64,000 nucleotides of DNA from Paraspadella gotoi. Lineage: Eukaryota; Chaetognatha. The position numbers and the translations under genes are program-made. The DNA is taken from the NCBI GenBank assembly GCA_051294375.1, contig CM119268.1, forward strand, positions 9,866,370-9,930,369. The letters run 5' to 3'. The notes under the pieces were generated by a model that made no database searches, was not told the origin of the DNA, and saw only the letters and a program-made list of their open reading frames with translations. Positions 26,192 to 41,200 of the stretch are shown here, piece by piece (position 1 is the first letter of the stretch; each line of letters starts with the position of its first letter).

Positions 26192-29171
26192 TACCAGTCT
26201 GCCTATCTTTTTCCCTTATCTTACTCTCTCATTTTTTTCTTTCTTTCTTTCTCTGTCTGTCTGTCTCTCTCTTTCTCTCTATCTTTATTTGTCTTAATAC
26301 CTGTTTGTCTGTAAGTTTTTCTGACCGTCTCCTTTTTTCTTTCTATTCCTATCCTTCTGTCTTCCACCACTAGCCCAAATTAACTTGATCTGGTTTCCCC
26401 CGACTCATTCAGCATCCACCTCCCTAACGAGTACGAGGAGCTGTGCTCCCGATTCGCGGAACATCTCCACGACTCGTGGGCGGTGGGAAGGATGATGGAA
26501 GAACCGCAGGACAAGGGGCTCAAGCCTTACATGTCGCTGGACAACATTGAAAGGTGAGTTTCTATTTCACTCATTGAATATTTAAATTAGGTTAGTTTTT
26601 TTGATAGTACATATATATTTGAATATCAATAGTTATTCATTGAATTATTTATTTTTTGTTTGACTTTGGTTGATGGGCTTGACTCTTCTATTAATTCTGA
26701 TTGATTGATTGAGTGATTGTTCGACTTTAGTAAGTTTACTCGATTTAAATATCAGCTTCATTAATTGATTGCTTGATTGATTGGTTGATTGATTCGTTTT
26801 TCCTTATCAGATCTCGCCGAGAAGGTCCAATCGCGACGACCCTGAAAGCGATAATTGCCCTCGATTGGAGTTTGGCTTTCAACGGACCGAGTCATCCACC
26901 GCGATCCTCGCCAGCGGTAAACCATTAAACATTAACCGATGCCGAAGATATTTTGTTATTCAATTCGTAAAAGAGAATTTTGATTTACCCTCTGTTTAAA
27001 TCGATTACAACTTATTGAGTTTATGTAGTATAAGAAAAGGTAAAGATGACAATGTTTTTTTGACGCGTAATTATCAATACTGCTCATTTTATCAATTTTT
27101 AAACCACCCTCCTTAATCTGCGAACACCTACGATACACTCGGCCATTATCCCATCCGCCCATCGACCCACATCCCGCAGAGTCCCGGCTTCTACGTCCCG
27201 AAGCCGCAAGACCTGAAAGTGATCACCCTGACGCGAGAGACGTCGGCGCTGGCGGACCGATTGGCGCAGAACGGTCACGAGATCTGGGCGAGTCGAAAGG
27301 CGGCCGAGTTGGCGGCCTTGGGCGGAGGAGCACCTCAAGCTCGTTCCTTACGACATTCTCATAGGTCGGTTTTAAGGGGAGAAAAGACGGGGGGTTGTGG
27401 GTGAGGGGGGCCAAAGGGGGGAGCGAGGGGGAAAGGAAAGGGGGAGAAGAGGGCTAGCGGTGATCGACCAGGAGAGACTTATTTGTAAATTTCAATATAT
27501 TTTGTTTAATTTTGAAACCAAAAAAAAAAAATCAAAGTGTACGAAGCAATCATAAATTTAACGAAGGCGTCTTATAATTAACTTTTCATTCTTTTATTAT
27601 TTCAGAGACTGAAAAAGCGGAACACAAGCAAATGGCGCAGGAGTTTGTTCGTTTCATCCAAGCCGACGGTTACANNNNNNNNNNNNNNNNNNNNNNNNNA
27701 AAAAAAGAAGCCTAACCCGAAAAGCGTGTAACCGTCGCTTGGATGAAACGAACAAACTCCTGCGCCATTTGCTTGTGTTCCGCTTTTTCAGTCTCTGAAA
27801 TAATAAAAGAATGAAAAGTTAATTATAAGACGCCTTCGTTACATTTATGATTGCTTCGTACACTTTGATTTTTTTTTTTTTGGTTTCGAAATTAAACAAA
27901 ATAATTGAATTTATTTTCAAATAAGTCTCTCCTGGTCGATCACCGCTAGCCCTCTTCTCCCCCTTTCCTTTCCCCCTCGCTCCCCCCTTTGGCCCCCCTC
28001 ACCACAACCCCCGTCTTTTCTCCCCTTAAAACCGACCTATGAGAATGTCGTAAGGAACGAGCTTGAGGTGACTCCTCCGCCCAAGGCCGCCAACTCGGCC
28101 GCCTTTCGACTCGCCCAGATCTCGTGACCGTTCTGCGCCAATCGGTCCGCCAGCGCCGACGTCTCTCGCGTCAGGGTGATCACTTTCAGGTCTTGCGGCT
28201 TCGGGACGTAGAAGCGGGACTCTGCGGGATGTGGGTCGATGGCGGATGGGATATGGCGAGTGTATCGTAGGTGTTTCGCAGATTAAGGAGGGTGGTTTAA
28301 AAATTGATAAAATGAGGCAGTATTGATAATTACGCGTCAAAAAAACATTGTCATCTTTACCTTTTCTTATACTACATAAACTCAATAAGTTGTAATCGAT
28401 TTAAACAGAGGGTAAATCAAAATTCTCTTTTACGAATTGAATAACAAAATATCTTCGGCATCGGTTAATGTTTAATGGTTTACGCTGGCGAGGATCGCGG
28501 TGGATGACTCGGTCCGTTGAAAGCCAAACTCCAATCGAGGGCAATTATCGCTTTCAGGGTCGTCGCGAATTGGACCTTCTCGGCGAGATCTGATAAGGAA
28601 AAACGAATCAATCAAGCAATCAATCAACTTAATGAAGCTGATATTTAAATCGAGTAAACTTACTAAAGTCGAACAATCACTCAATCAATCAATCAGAATT
28701 AATAGAAGAGTCAGCCCATCAACCAAAGTCAAACAAAAAATAAATAATTCAATGAATAACTATTGATATTCAAATATATATGTACTATCAAAAAAAACTA
28801 ACCTAATTTAAATATTCAATGAGTGAAATAGAAACTCACCTTTCAATGTTGTCCAGCGACATGTAAGGCTTGAGCCCCTTGTCCTGCGGTTCTTCCATCA
28901 TCCTTCCACCGCCCACGAGTCGTGGAGATGTTCCGCGAATCGGGAGCACAGCTCCTCGTACTCGTTAGGGAGGTGGATGCTGAATGAGTCGGGGAAACCA
29001 GATCAAGTTTAATTTGGGCTAGTGGTGGAAGACAGAAGATAGGAACCAGAAAAACACGACACGGTTTAAGACAAATAAGAGATAGAGAGAAAGAGAGAGA
29101 CAGACAGACAGAGAAAGAAAGAAAGAAAAAAATGAGAGAGTAAGATAAGGGAAAAGATAGGCAGACTGGTA

Positions 29172-29214
<43 letters not shown>

Positions 29215-29715
29215 AGGATCAGGACGGACCTGCAGAAGGACTATAAGGTAACTGATGGCTTCATCTGATTCGTCTAATAGAGCACTTAACACAGCAGAAA
29301 GGTCTTAAAATTTAGTTTAGGGGAAATATAGACCAATATTGATCAGAATTCTATGCGTGACGCTGTTATCTAATGAACACATAAGGATTCTTTCATTTTT
29401 CTAAATACGTTAATTTCCTAGAATATATTTGAAAATTTGGTATATCTCTTCCTTAGTCCAACCCCGCCATCTCAAGTACGTGTTTAGTTTGTAACTAAGA
29501 ACTTTGAGGCTCAGAAATCTCAATTCCAGGACCGAGCAGTATATCTATGATCGTGAAGCGTATAAAGTATTATACATTTGATTATTTGGCATATAAGTTG
29601 ATTATTAATATTTTAATCTTGACGAGGCTTAGGTCAGCCAAATTGATTCATTCTTGGATTTGCATCGTATTCGCATTTTCTTTTCGCAGGCACTGGTAAT
29701 TACTGAAGATTGACA

Positions 29716-29795
<80 letters not shown>

Positions 29796-32700
29796 AGAGC
29801 TAAAAAGACAGGGGAAAAGACAGAGAAAGACTGACCCCCTCGTGTCGATCGGTTTGGCTGATAGACGCCGTCAGAGGCTGAGCCGTCATAGCAGCGATGT
29901 CTCGTCGGAGCGGTGAGGCGTAATCGGGCGGAGGCACAGCCGATTGCGATGAGGCAGGCAAGCGTTGCCAAAGAGATCGGGATGTAGGCCTGTTGGGGAG
30001 GGGAGAATTAGAAAATTAGTTATTAGATATTAGTTAATTTTTATATTGGTTGACCAATTTTATAATAATGTACAAAATGACGATGGTAAAATAGGATTAG
30101 TTTTTTTAAACAGTAATTAAAATTATATAGAAAACTACAATAAACAACTACAATAAAACGTATATTCAGTAATAGAGTTAATTTTTTGTATTAGTTAGTT
30201 CTGGTAATCGCATCTCTCACCGTTGAGCGAGAGAATCAAATATCCAGTGAAGAGTTGCATCGTTAGCCTCTTTCTTCTTCCGTCGCCGTGGCAAATTGTC
30301 CCTTTTCGCTCCCGTAGTATTTGCTGTGTCGCTCGTAGTGAAGAGTCAGCACCTAGCGGAACGAACCGAAAACGACGGAGTGAAGAAAAAACAAAATAGC
30401 GGCGATTTGGAAAACGAATGAACGAAGGGCCACGGAATGAGCGAACTGAAAAAAAAAAAAAAAAAAACGGATGAAAAGCGAAGTTTTATGATGTTTTACA
30501 TAAATGTATTCGAATACTATAATACACTATAAAGCACTATGTATAGCGAAACGATACGAAGGTAACTAATAGTACACGTGTACTGGTTTAACTAATCCGA
30601 CGTCTTACCGCCTTTCCGATTCGACAGCGAAGGTAGAGAGAGTTTTAAGGGAAGCATTGGATCGCCTCGAAAAAAAAAAATTCGAGAAAAACTCGACTGT
30701 ACTGACCTTTAAGGGGACGACTGTGTGTTCGGAGAGGGCGGGGATATCGTGGACGAGCTTGCGGAGGAGCGACGTCATCATCGGCGCCTTCAGTTCGCTG
30801 AAAAAATTTATTAAATAAATATTTGTACTTTATGCAATATTTATATATACGTATAAACATTAAATTTACTGGGAAAACAGTCAACTAATGGTGATAATAA
30901 ACTTTGGTATTAACATTTAAAATTAAAAGAATTCTTTTTAAAAATGACAATTTTTCTTAAAAAACTGACTCAGTCAAGGCGAGCAGAAAGTTGGCGGCGA
31001 TCTCACGCTGTCCCTTCGTCAGACTCCTGCCACTTGGAGAGTCTATAAGCCGTGTGCAGTGTCGTTTCCACCAGAGAGTTGTGACTGTCCGAATCTGAAC
31101 ATAATTATTACAATTGGTCGCTATTGTTCTTTAGATTTGGTATTGGGTCGCCGTCTAATGTCGTGTCGTGGTGGCTTCAGAGACGATTTAAAACCTTAAT
31201 CACTTGCCTTTGAAAAAGTAGGAATACTTGATGAGCAGCGGAAGAACTGCGTTGCCAAGGTAACGGTTGAGCGCCAAAGCCATGTCGCTCTCGGTCTTTT
31301 CCGACGCCTAATCGGGCAGGGATGTAGGGTGGAGATTAAATGTCCAACTTAGACACGATTAAATAAAAAACTTCGTTGCTCAAAAAACCGTCATATAATT
31401 ATTGATTCTTTTCTTTCATTCGCACAAGTTAGAATTGAGATTGTCAGCGCGTATTAAAAAATAAATAAAACTTCTAGTTAAATTCTAATTCAGGATCAAA
31501 AAAATAATTAGTATCAACGATTCGAGAAATTGAAACTGAATTTTATTTTAAACTTTGAAACAATGAATGCCGCGTGAAATTTAATTAATCATTTTGTTCA
31601 ATTCAATGCAGGGAGAAAAAAAACCAACATATTCACTGCATTCATTGATGCGGACTTCATTATTTAAACTGGAAACGTTTGTCAATTTCGCGAAGATGAG
31701 GCGATTCCCTTTTGTTTTAAAATTATTTCGTTCTAATCTACCGAAAATCGATATATTTTTGGACGCGAGGATCGAATTCCTCTTCCGTTTGGCGTCGTCT
31801 CTTACCAATCTCGCCTTTTGTTTTTTTTTGTTTTTGTTTTGTTTTTTTAAAAAGCAAAAGAGAAATAGTTTTGTTTTTACGGCACGTACGTTGAGTTATA
31901 AACGTCGGTCACGTCTTTACGTTTATATTCATTATTCAACGACATTAAAATCGTTACTAGTTGATGGATAAGCTTTCAATTCATCATTAACCGAATCTAT
32001 AACAAAGTGGGAAATTTTCGGTTCAGTTTTGTTTCCTTAAATTATTAAAATTTCAAACCTTCGTGAGAGAGAAAATTGATTACAAAGGAAAACTTTTCAA
32101 AAATTGACAACGTGATTTTCACATCGCGAGATTAAATAGTTCTCACTCCTCACCGAGTCCAGCGTGGTGGCCGTTCTCATGTCGGGCAGGAAGGCGTTCT
32201 CCAGGATTCTCATAAAGTCTCTTGATCGGGCACCCCGTACACGCGATCCCATAAACAACACCAGAGCAGCCTTGTGCGTCGGAAGTAGACCGGGGGGCAT
32301 GTCGCTGATCCATCTAGAGAATGTAGATGAAATAATAAAATCGGAAAGAGATAAATACGATGTTGAACGTAAACAAAATAAATAAAGGTTAAAAACAAAT
32401 GAAAAAAGTTAAACTGCGAAGTGTTACGACAAACAAAAAAACCACACCCTTCATTGCCGACAGAGGGCAGGATGAACCTAAGCGACAATGCCCCTCGAGA
32501 TCGACGGTGGAGACGAGCGATCTTAAGATGGCGCGCGCGCGAGAGAGTCGCTCTTCCCCATCTTGATGGCCTCCTCGGAAGGGCGCATCGACCCAGGAGG
32601 TCGACCAGGACCGAGTAGAAAGTCAGCACGGCGTCGCCTGTCGTACAAGAGAGAACGTTGATTTCAACTTGTATAAAATTACGAATACCATTTTGCCTAG

Positions 32701-35455
32701 CCTGCCGTTATTCTCGATATAATTACTAATAGTCAGATAAGGGGGACAATTTTTTTAAAATTAACTGATAAATAAAAAGTTGAACTTACATTATTTCTAA
32801 AATTAATCTATTGAATCATCATTTTTTACTCACCCATATCAATGTAATCATCGTCTTCTTCCGGCAAAGCGCTGTAGTTATATCTCCTATTGTAAAAAAG
32901 GAAGAACGCAGGATTTAAATACATACTGGATACCCGAACCTTTTTAATTTCCAATTCCTCGCTTCGGCGTCAAAGCCCGACACTCCACTCACGGGATGAC
33001 GACGTCGTCGAGAGGCGTGCCCTCGTTGAGCGCTTCGAAGAGCTTGGCCTGACTCGGGTCTTTGGCGACGCGAATGCTCTGGCTGATCTTGATCCCGCCC
33101 TTCATAGCCTTCACAGGCCCCCGCCCTCGCCCGCCAACGCCGGGCCGAGGCATTCGGGCCGACGGATGAGAAGGCGGATGACCAGATTCGCGTTTTCCTC
33201 GATCGATTCGCCTGGAAGGGAGTAAGAGATGAGATTGAGTAAACATTTACGTACCCTTGTGCTTGTAACCAATTAACGATCGCAAAAGGTTATTACAATC
33301 GCCAAAGAGAGCAATTATTATATATTTTCCATTGTGATGTAATCCTCTCTTTTCGTTGTGTAGAGATAATTAGAAGAGTTTGAAATTAGTATCAACAACG
33401 ATTTATTTTGTTATAATGGACATGTTTCGGCTTAGGTACAAGCCTTCTTCAGCATTAACAGTTGTAAAATATTTTCCAAATCACATGATTACTTAAATAT
33501 GCAAATCATATTGAAGAGATCAGGTCCAGGTCTGGCGGGCGAATTGTAGCACATATGTTTTTTTTAATTCATTTTTTATATTTATATTTCAAGATAAAAT
33601 AATTGAGTAATCGCCGACGGTTTTCCAATTACATCCAGAAAGATTTTCGATTACAGCGATTATCAGATGGGATTCTCACCGTTGACCCAGACGCAGAACC
33701 TCAGAAAATCCAAGTATCGTTCTCCGTCGACGGGATCCCAGCCGATGTCGGGGTAACCCTTGGAGATTAGGTCCTGGAACCACGAAATGAGAAACATTGA
33801 AGAAAAAACTTTTTAAAGTAGACGAGCTAAAATTAACGAATTAAAACGAATTAAAATGCGTAAAAAGTGACCGGATTCGGGTTTCACCTGGTTGGAGTTG
33901 AGTCCGCATTTGGAGAGGTAGATGGTGACCTTCTCCAAGTGACCCTCCCTTTTTTTTTTTTGCACGCGTCACTCGCCTCGTTATAGTATCTCTGCGCAGT
34001 ATGCATTGCGCAATGCATTTGCACCACATGCATGTCTGCGATTCATTGACGCTCTCATCGACGAGGCAAAATTTTCAAGCACACACTTTTCGATTGCTTT
34101 TGCTAATTTGAAACTTTTTCTTCTTTTTTTCGCTCCACGGATTTTATCGGTCTCTTTCCTTTTCTTCTGCCGTGATGCCCTCGATGCCGATCGATCGTTG
34201 CCATGCCGCGATCGATACTGCGATGCCCTGATTGATATCCCTCAATCGATGATCCTTTTCATCATGGTTTGGAACCTCGCATGCCACGAACCCCTCCCGT
34301 TTGTTTCGATCCCAAAGTCCGGACGAGGATTTGAATCTGACTTCCTCCAGGAACGTCGGCGGAGAGGGAGCCGGCTCCTCCACGGAGAAGAGGTTCGCCT
34401 ACAGCCTCTTGTCGAAACTCTTGGAGTACGTCGACCGCGCCTCTTACAACATCAAGGCCGTGAAGCCTGGGTCAAGGTTCGTGTGACGTCGGTTGGTGCT
34501 GTAGTTGATTTATTTGATCTCAGCAGTTTGATTATTGATTGATTGATTGATTGGGTGATTAATTTGTTTATTATTTTATTATTTTTAAATTTGATTGATT
34601 GATCGATAGATTCGATCTGATGGCTGTGATTTATTTTATCTCATTATTGAGTAATTTTTTTCATTGATTTACTACTCGAATAATTGACTCAACGATTGAT
34701 TGATTGATTGATTGATTGATTTATATATTTATTGATTTATTGAATGATTTATTTATTGACTGATTTATTTATTTATTGACTGATTTATTTATTTATTGAC
34801 CGATTTATTTATTTATTTCGTGAGAGAATGGTTGCTTAATTGATTTAAATTGTAATTTTATTTCTCCTAGATTTACGCGTCGCGATTCCTATTCCACAAC
34901 AACGGAGGACGTCAAATTTTTCGGGAAAGTCGTTCTGCCGCTCGTGGGTCGCTACTTCACCGCCCACCGCCTCTACCTCCTTGGCGCCGGCGCCTCCTCC
35001 AAGGAGAAGGAGATGGTCGTCCAACTCTTTTGTAAACTCTCATCGCTGCTTCGGCAGAAGATGACGGCCTTTGGATCGGAGGTTCCCTTCGCGACTTTGT
35101 CCCAAGTCTCGATATTCATTAGAGTTCCCAATAACTATGCCAAACCTTCGTCCACAGGTCCAAATCTCGGTCCAGTGTCTTAAGACGCTCGTCGGAGCGG
35201 TGGACGCTCGCACCGTCGCCCACAACAGCCCGGAATTCATTAGGGCCTCCTTGCTGCCCTACTTCAACTTCGCCGCCGACGACCTTACGCAGGTCAGTTC
35301 GTTATTGTTTCAGATATAAATGTAGAAGTTTATGAAAATTTGCAAATTACTTGTTTCACTATTTTCTATTTTTATATTTTATGTAATTTTTCTAGTTTTT
35401 TTGACGGTTTCTTTGGGTTTTTTTTTAATATCTCTATTAGCTCCGTCTAGTTCGT

Positions 35456-35488
<33 letters not shown>

Positions 35489-38156
35489 TTTCTTCTCTTT
35501 CTTTCTTTCTTTCTTTCTTTTCTTTCTTTTTTCTTTCTTTCCTTTTTTATTTCTTTCTTTCCTTTTTTTTCTTTCTTTCCTTTTTTCATTTCTTTCTTTC
35601 CTTTTATTTCTTTCTTTCCTTTTTTATTCTTTCTTTCTTTCCTTTTTTAAAAAATTTCTTTCTTTCTTTCCTTTTTTATTTATTTGGTGGCCTTATTTTC
35701 TTAATCGATTCTCCTTTTTCTCTTCCTTAGGTGGTTAACAATCTCCAAAAAGGGAAATTTACTCACGTGAAAGGCACTTACATACGGGGCGCTACATCAT
35801 TAAATTACGTCAACATGGTCTTGATGCCGACTTTGACCGCAATGTTCGACCATCTGGGTTTAGTCGAACAAGGCGTCGATCTACTCAGTGAGTTTTCATT
35901 TTGATTTATATCGAAACGAAAAAAAAACATAAAAAAAAACAAACAAAAATAATAGCGAGACATGAGATACAAAATGCTCTTTTGTTTTCTCTCAGTCGGC
36001 GAAGTACAGGTGGCGTGCTATCGAATCCTAAACGCGCTATACACTTTGCGCCACGAACGAAGCGTCTTCGCCGCCACCTCCAACGTCTTGAAACACGAGT
36101 TGGAGCGACATCTACCGGAGCTGGGCAGGTGAGGTCTAATTGTATTTTGTTTAGCTTAAAATTGATAGCGAGTTTAGGAAAAAAAGTGAGACTTAAAATA
36201 TCCGCTTGGCCATGGGATAGTTTTTCAGAGTTCTTCATAGTTTCTTTCGAGTTTTTTCAGAGTCTACTCAAATTTACAATCCCTTTTCCAGTTGTCTAGC
36301 GGCGTTTGCCACTTGTTTCCCTCCTCGAACCTTCGCTCAACAGCAACAACAAAGACTCCATCATGTTCGGTTTGGGCGACGAATCTCGCCGAACACTCTC
36401 TCGAAGCGCAAGGTCAGTCCCGTCCAAATCGAAACTTGATCCAAATTGGTTTCTTTACGCATCTTCATCGACAAAAAAAACTCTTTTGTCTTTTCGACTA
36501 CAGCGGTGATGGAGAACTTGGCGGCGACATTCTCCGGCCTCGATCCCGTCATCGCCTCCATCAAGAGTTTGGCGGAGAATTTCTCCTACGAGGACGCTCC
36601 GCACATAGTCGAGGTTGCGGCTTTGAGTTTTGAATTCAAAATCTCGGCTTTTTATCAATCACCTAGTGATAACTTTCCCGACTCGTAAAAATGAGGATAA
36701 ATGAGCATAGAATTTCTAGTAAAAATGAGGATAAATGAGCATAGAATTTCTAGTAAAAAAACCCAAAAAAAAAACCAAATAATCATCGTCAGGTGACGCT
36801 GCCAATGGTCTGCGCCTACTTGCCCAACTGGTGGCCCCGCGGACCCGACAACTGCGCCGAGGGCCCCAAAGTCACCGAGGTTGTTGGCAGCATGATGTGC
36901 GACATCTTGGGCGCCGTTCTTCAGCTGATCAAGGTGATTTTCGCAACCACGTTTTTTTTGTTTGAATACGATCGGTGCTCGATTTTATCGTTCATTTCAA
37001 ACCTCCAGAACAACATCGGCAACAACGAAGCGCCGTGGATGACCCGGATCGCGACCTGCACCCAGACCATCATCGGCAACTCGACCCCGGATCTCCTCGA
37101 GGCCGTCTTCAAACCCGTCGTCACCGTCGCCAGGGATTCCGCCGCAGCGATTCTCAAGGAGGAGGAAGGGATCAAGAAGGGAGGCAGCTCAGTCGACGCA
37201 GAGCAGGAAGTGGCGGAGGTTCGATTGGATTCGTTTTGATAGGATTAGATCGAATTTGAATTAACTTGATTGATTTTAGTGATTCGATTGATTTTTTTTT
37301 TAATGAAAATTGCAAAATTGCAAAATATACGAATTAAACTGTTCGATAAAGACAAAGACAATAGAGGGATTAGAATCCGAGAGGCAACCCTTCCCCCCCT
37401 CCACCTCACTCCAGAAATACGGCATCCTCGTGCGCGACATCTACGCGATGTTTCCGCTGCTCATCAAATACGTGGATTTGCATCGCGGGTTTTGGTTAAA
37501 GAACCCGATTCCCGAAGCCGAACTCGTCAACACGCTGGTTTCGGAGATCTTCCAAGTCTGGGTCAACAGTCAGGTTTGTCCGGCAAAGGGATGTTCCCCT
37601 TCTAATTGTGGACGAGGAGCATTTTGGTTTGTTTTTAAAATGTATTTATTTATATTTATTTAACATTTATTATCGCAGATTTGACTTTTTAAGGAGACAG
37701 AATTGTACGATGTGCATATGATATATATGTTATATATCCTTCGATTGGTTTCGCAAACGAAGATTTGTCTCGTGCTCCCTTCTCTATCTTGTTTATTTGT
37801 CGTTTTCATTCGTTTTTAACTTTTTCGTTTTTGTTTTTTTTCTGCATTTCTAATTTATTCACTTTTTACTTCGTTTTTCCCTCGCATATTTTGAACGACC
37901 CTTCTCACGTATTTTCTCATTTGTAATTATTACGTTCTCCTTCTGACTTTTTAAGCATCACATTTTTCTCATTGTTTTGTTATTTTGTTATCAAGACTTT
38001 TACTGATCATCCGATAAATTATACTCTCGTTCTTGCATGATTTTAATAGAAGATGGAATCTTTGTGACATCGTAAAGCTTTTATATTTGTCATAAATTTT
38101 CCGTCAATCCTTCACGTTGATATTTATCGGATGATTCTTAATCAGACTTACGCTTG

Positions 38157-38244
<88 letters not shown>

Positions 38245-41200
38245 TCTCTCTTCACTTTTTCTAAATCTATCCCTTTCTCTCTCTCTGTCTCCCGCGCTCA
38301 CGAAAAAATAGTTTTTCAAGCGCGAGGAGCAAAACTTCGTTGCCCGAAACGAGATCGACAGCATGACTTTGATCATGCCGACAACGTCCAAACGCGGGGG
38401 CGGCGCTGCCGTCGCCGCAGCCGACGACGCCCACGGAGGATCCGAGATCCAGAACCTCAAGCGAAGAGGACAGTACAAGAAGAAGCTGGAGAGAATTTGC
38501 TCGCTCAACGTGGCCTGCCTCAAGCGGCTGCTACCTATCGGTGAGAGGAGGAACTTCGAATTGAGAAAAGGCTGACGAAATTGCTGAAATTAAATACGTA
38601 ATTGTACGAAACTATAAACACTCATGCTATTTGGGTGTCTAAAATCTAATTTGCATATTGTAGAAATGTTTAAATGAGCTTTCATTCCGAATTATCTTGA
38701 CTAATGACAGATTACATTTATGTAATTTTAATTTTAAAAACGACATTATTCCCTTAATTCGGTGTTTTTGACCCAGATCAAGATCACTAAAATGATGTAG
38801 AACTTACTAAAGATTAAGGCTAAGATGAGTTAAAAATAAGGAAAATATCGATATACATATGAATTTGTTTTAATTTTTATGTCTTCGAAATTATTTTAGG
38901 GATGAATCTCTTCACTGGTCGCGAACAAGAAATCATTCAATACACTAAAGAGAAACTTCTTTTGGTGAGTTTTTCTCAAAGCTTCACGAGACAGAGTCGG
39001 CAAAACACGCCACTTACAATTTAAAAAAAAAAGGAAAAATTTCAAAAGGAAAAACCCGACGAGGAAGTGATGGAATTCGTGAAAACGAGTCTCGAAGAAG
39101 ACGAATCGGTCATCCCGACGGACGAAAAAGCTTGGCAAAAGATGCTCTACAAGCAGATTGGTGGCGAACACCTCGCCGGGATTGAGGACCTGGCCGACCG
39201 CGCCGTTGACCGCATTTTCACGATGGCGCGCATTCTCAGCGCTATACACAAGGTGACGAGCCGAGGGCGAGTACGCGAAAGTTAGTCCCTATCACCTTTT
39301 TACTGTTTAAAACCTCGGGAAATGTTTTTTTTTTTGGTTTAAACTTTGCGATGTCCTTTTGTTTGTTCTTTTGTTTATGGCTTACAATGGAATAAAACAG
39401 ACCGTAAGTAAAACCGAGACAAAAATAAAATTTAAACAAAATACTTCCATAATTTTTTTTAGTGGGCGAACTAATGTGGAAGTAACAAAGATTAATAAAT
39501 ATCATTGACCCTCCCCCCCTTTCCAGGTGGAACATCCTGCCGCCAGCCAGAAGGGCGCCTGGAGAAAGCTCATCTCTTCCCAGAGGAAACGCGCCGTCAT
39601 GGCCTGTTTCCGCATGATCGCTCTGCACGGCTTGCCAAGGTGGGTTTTGTTGACGGCCTTAGATAAGTTGTTTTTTTGTATAATATTTAAGAATTATTAT
39701 TTAAATATTTATTAATTAGGCATCGCGCGATCAACCTCTTCTTACTGTCCTACAAAGAAAAATTTATGGATCTGGAAGAATCGGCCAAAGGAAATCTCAT
39801 CGAAGGTCGGCGATGAATGGATAAAATTAAAATTTGATTTTTTTTTGTGATATAAATCCTTTCTTTTCGTTGTTTGGGACGATTAGAGACAGTTTGAGTT
39901 TAATTTTGACATCGATTTTATTTTTATGCAAAACAGACATGTTTCGGCTTCATTTCAAGCCTTCATCAGCGTTATTAATAATATTGTCAAAATTAAACTC
40001 AAAACTGATTTTTTTTAAATTAATTCAATTTAGTTAATTAAATTACTAAAATACCGATCAGACCTGACGTCCGGTGGAGACGAGGAGAGCGGCGAAGAGG
40101 GAGAAACGGCCGCCGTGGCAAAATTCGATCCTTTGACTCAACTCGTCAATTGTTTTTCGATGGCGGCGACGACGGAGACAACGACATTGGAAGAGGATCC
40201 CCTCTATATAACCTACGCCGACATCCTGGCCACGGTGAGGACAAACGTTAATCACTTTTTTTTGGGGGGGGGATAAATCTGAATTCTTATAATTCGTATT
40301 CGTCGTGTCAGTGATATTTCTCTTTTAATTTTAGCTTTAAAAAATTAGTTTTTTTTTGATAATTTGTTGCCTGTCGTATTTTATCTTACATATCTATTGT
40401 CGTGAATAATATTAAATTAAATTGTTAATTTTTATTTAGAGTTGCGGCGGAGGCGCGGAAGAGGAGGAAGAGGAAGAGGGTCTCTCCTTCGAGGTGATCC
40501 CAAGTTATTTATAATTATGTACTTCATTGAAATTTTAAATTTTTTTATCGTTACGTTTTATATTATTTTCCTAAGTTTGCATAATAATGTGTGTCATGAA
40601 TACGATATTACTTTACGTTCCGCTTAGTACCGAAAAATTCTTCCCAAAACTGCTTTGTTTTATGCACATGCGCACAGCTAGTTCGGAGTTGGAATTATTG
40701 TGCCAAAGTTGAAGGTGATTGGTATCCACCCCAAATTGTATCTCCTTTTTAGGTTAATAATAAAAATAAAACGTCGACCCAAATCCTCTCTGGATAAGAA
40801 ATCTTTCTCGTAGTAGTAACTCCCGCTGTACTTTTATTGTCAGGTCTTTATATGTGCTTCATTCCGTTGTAAGTCCCTTTAATCGTTTTCTAAAAGGCAC
40901 GAGTTGGCAGAAACATGTCAGTCAATAATATTTGCAACATTGACTATTTTAATAGTGATTGATTGACAGTTCTACGAAAACTTGTTGCCTTTTTCGATTA
41001 TAATTCTGTTTTGTTCATGGTGTTTTTTGTATTCTTACAGGAACAAGAAATGCAAAAGCAAAAATTGCTGATGGAACAATCGCGCTGCTCGGAAAGAAAC
41101 GTCGCCAAACTCGTGTTGCTTTACATATCATCATGCAAAGGTGGTCCTTGATCTGTAACTCATTGCATAATATTAAAATTGCATATTATTCAAATTTTCA

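Larger units (their letters stand above)
21006..27674 (+). repeat. Left arm of a ~6.5-kb inverted duplication (correctly oriented RyR copy)
   Basis: From GGGAGGGTCACTTGG at 21006 to GACGGTTACA at 27674, this stretch is repeated as its reverse complement in 27727-33949, introns included. The arm reads correctly as RyR in line with the upstream gene. Its one large difference from the other arm is a LINE fragment (25295-26040). The arm starts in the middle of an exon and ends at a 25-N gap. Confidence 0.95.

Noticed and set aside
34006-34542. 178-codon + strand frame
   Set aside because: Overlaps the RyR exon 34318-34476 in a different frame. The upstream part has no family match or coding bias that I trust.
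35332-35730. 132-codon Ser/Phe-rich frame
   Set aside because: Translation of the CTTT array inside a RyR intron.
40905-40945. Another hammerhead-like copy at GAAACATGTCAGTC
   Set aside because: The CTGANGA box and stem II are absent, so only the GAAACATGTC word is shared.
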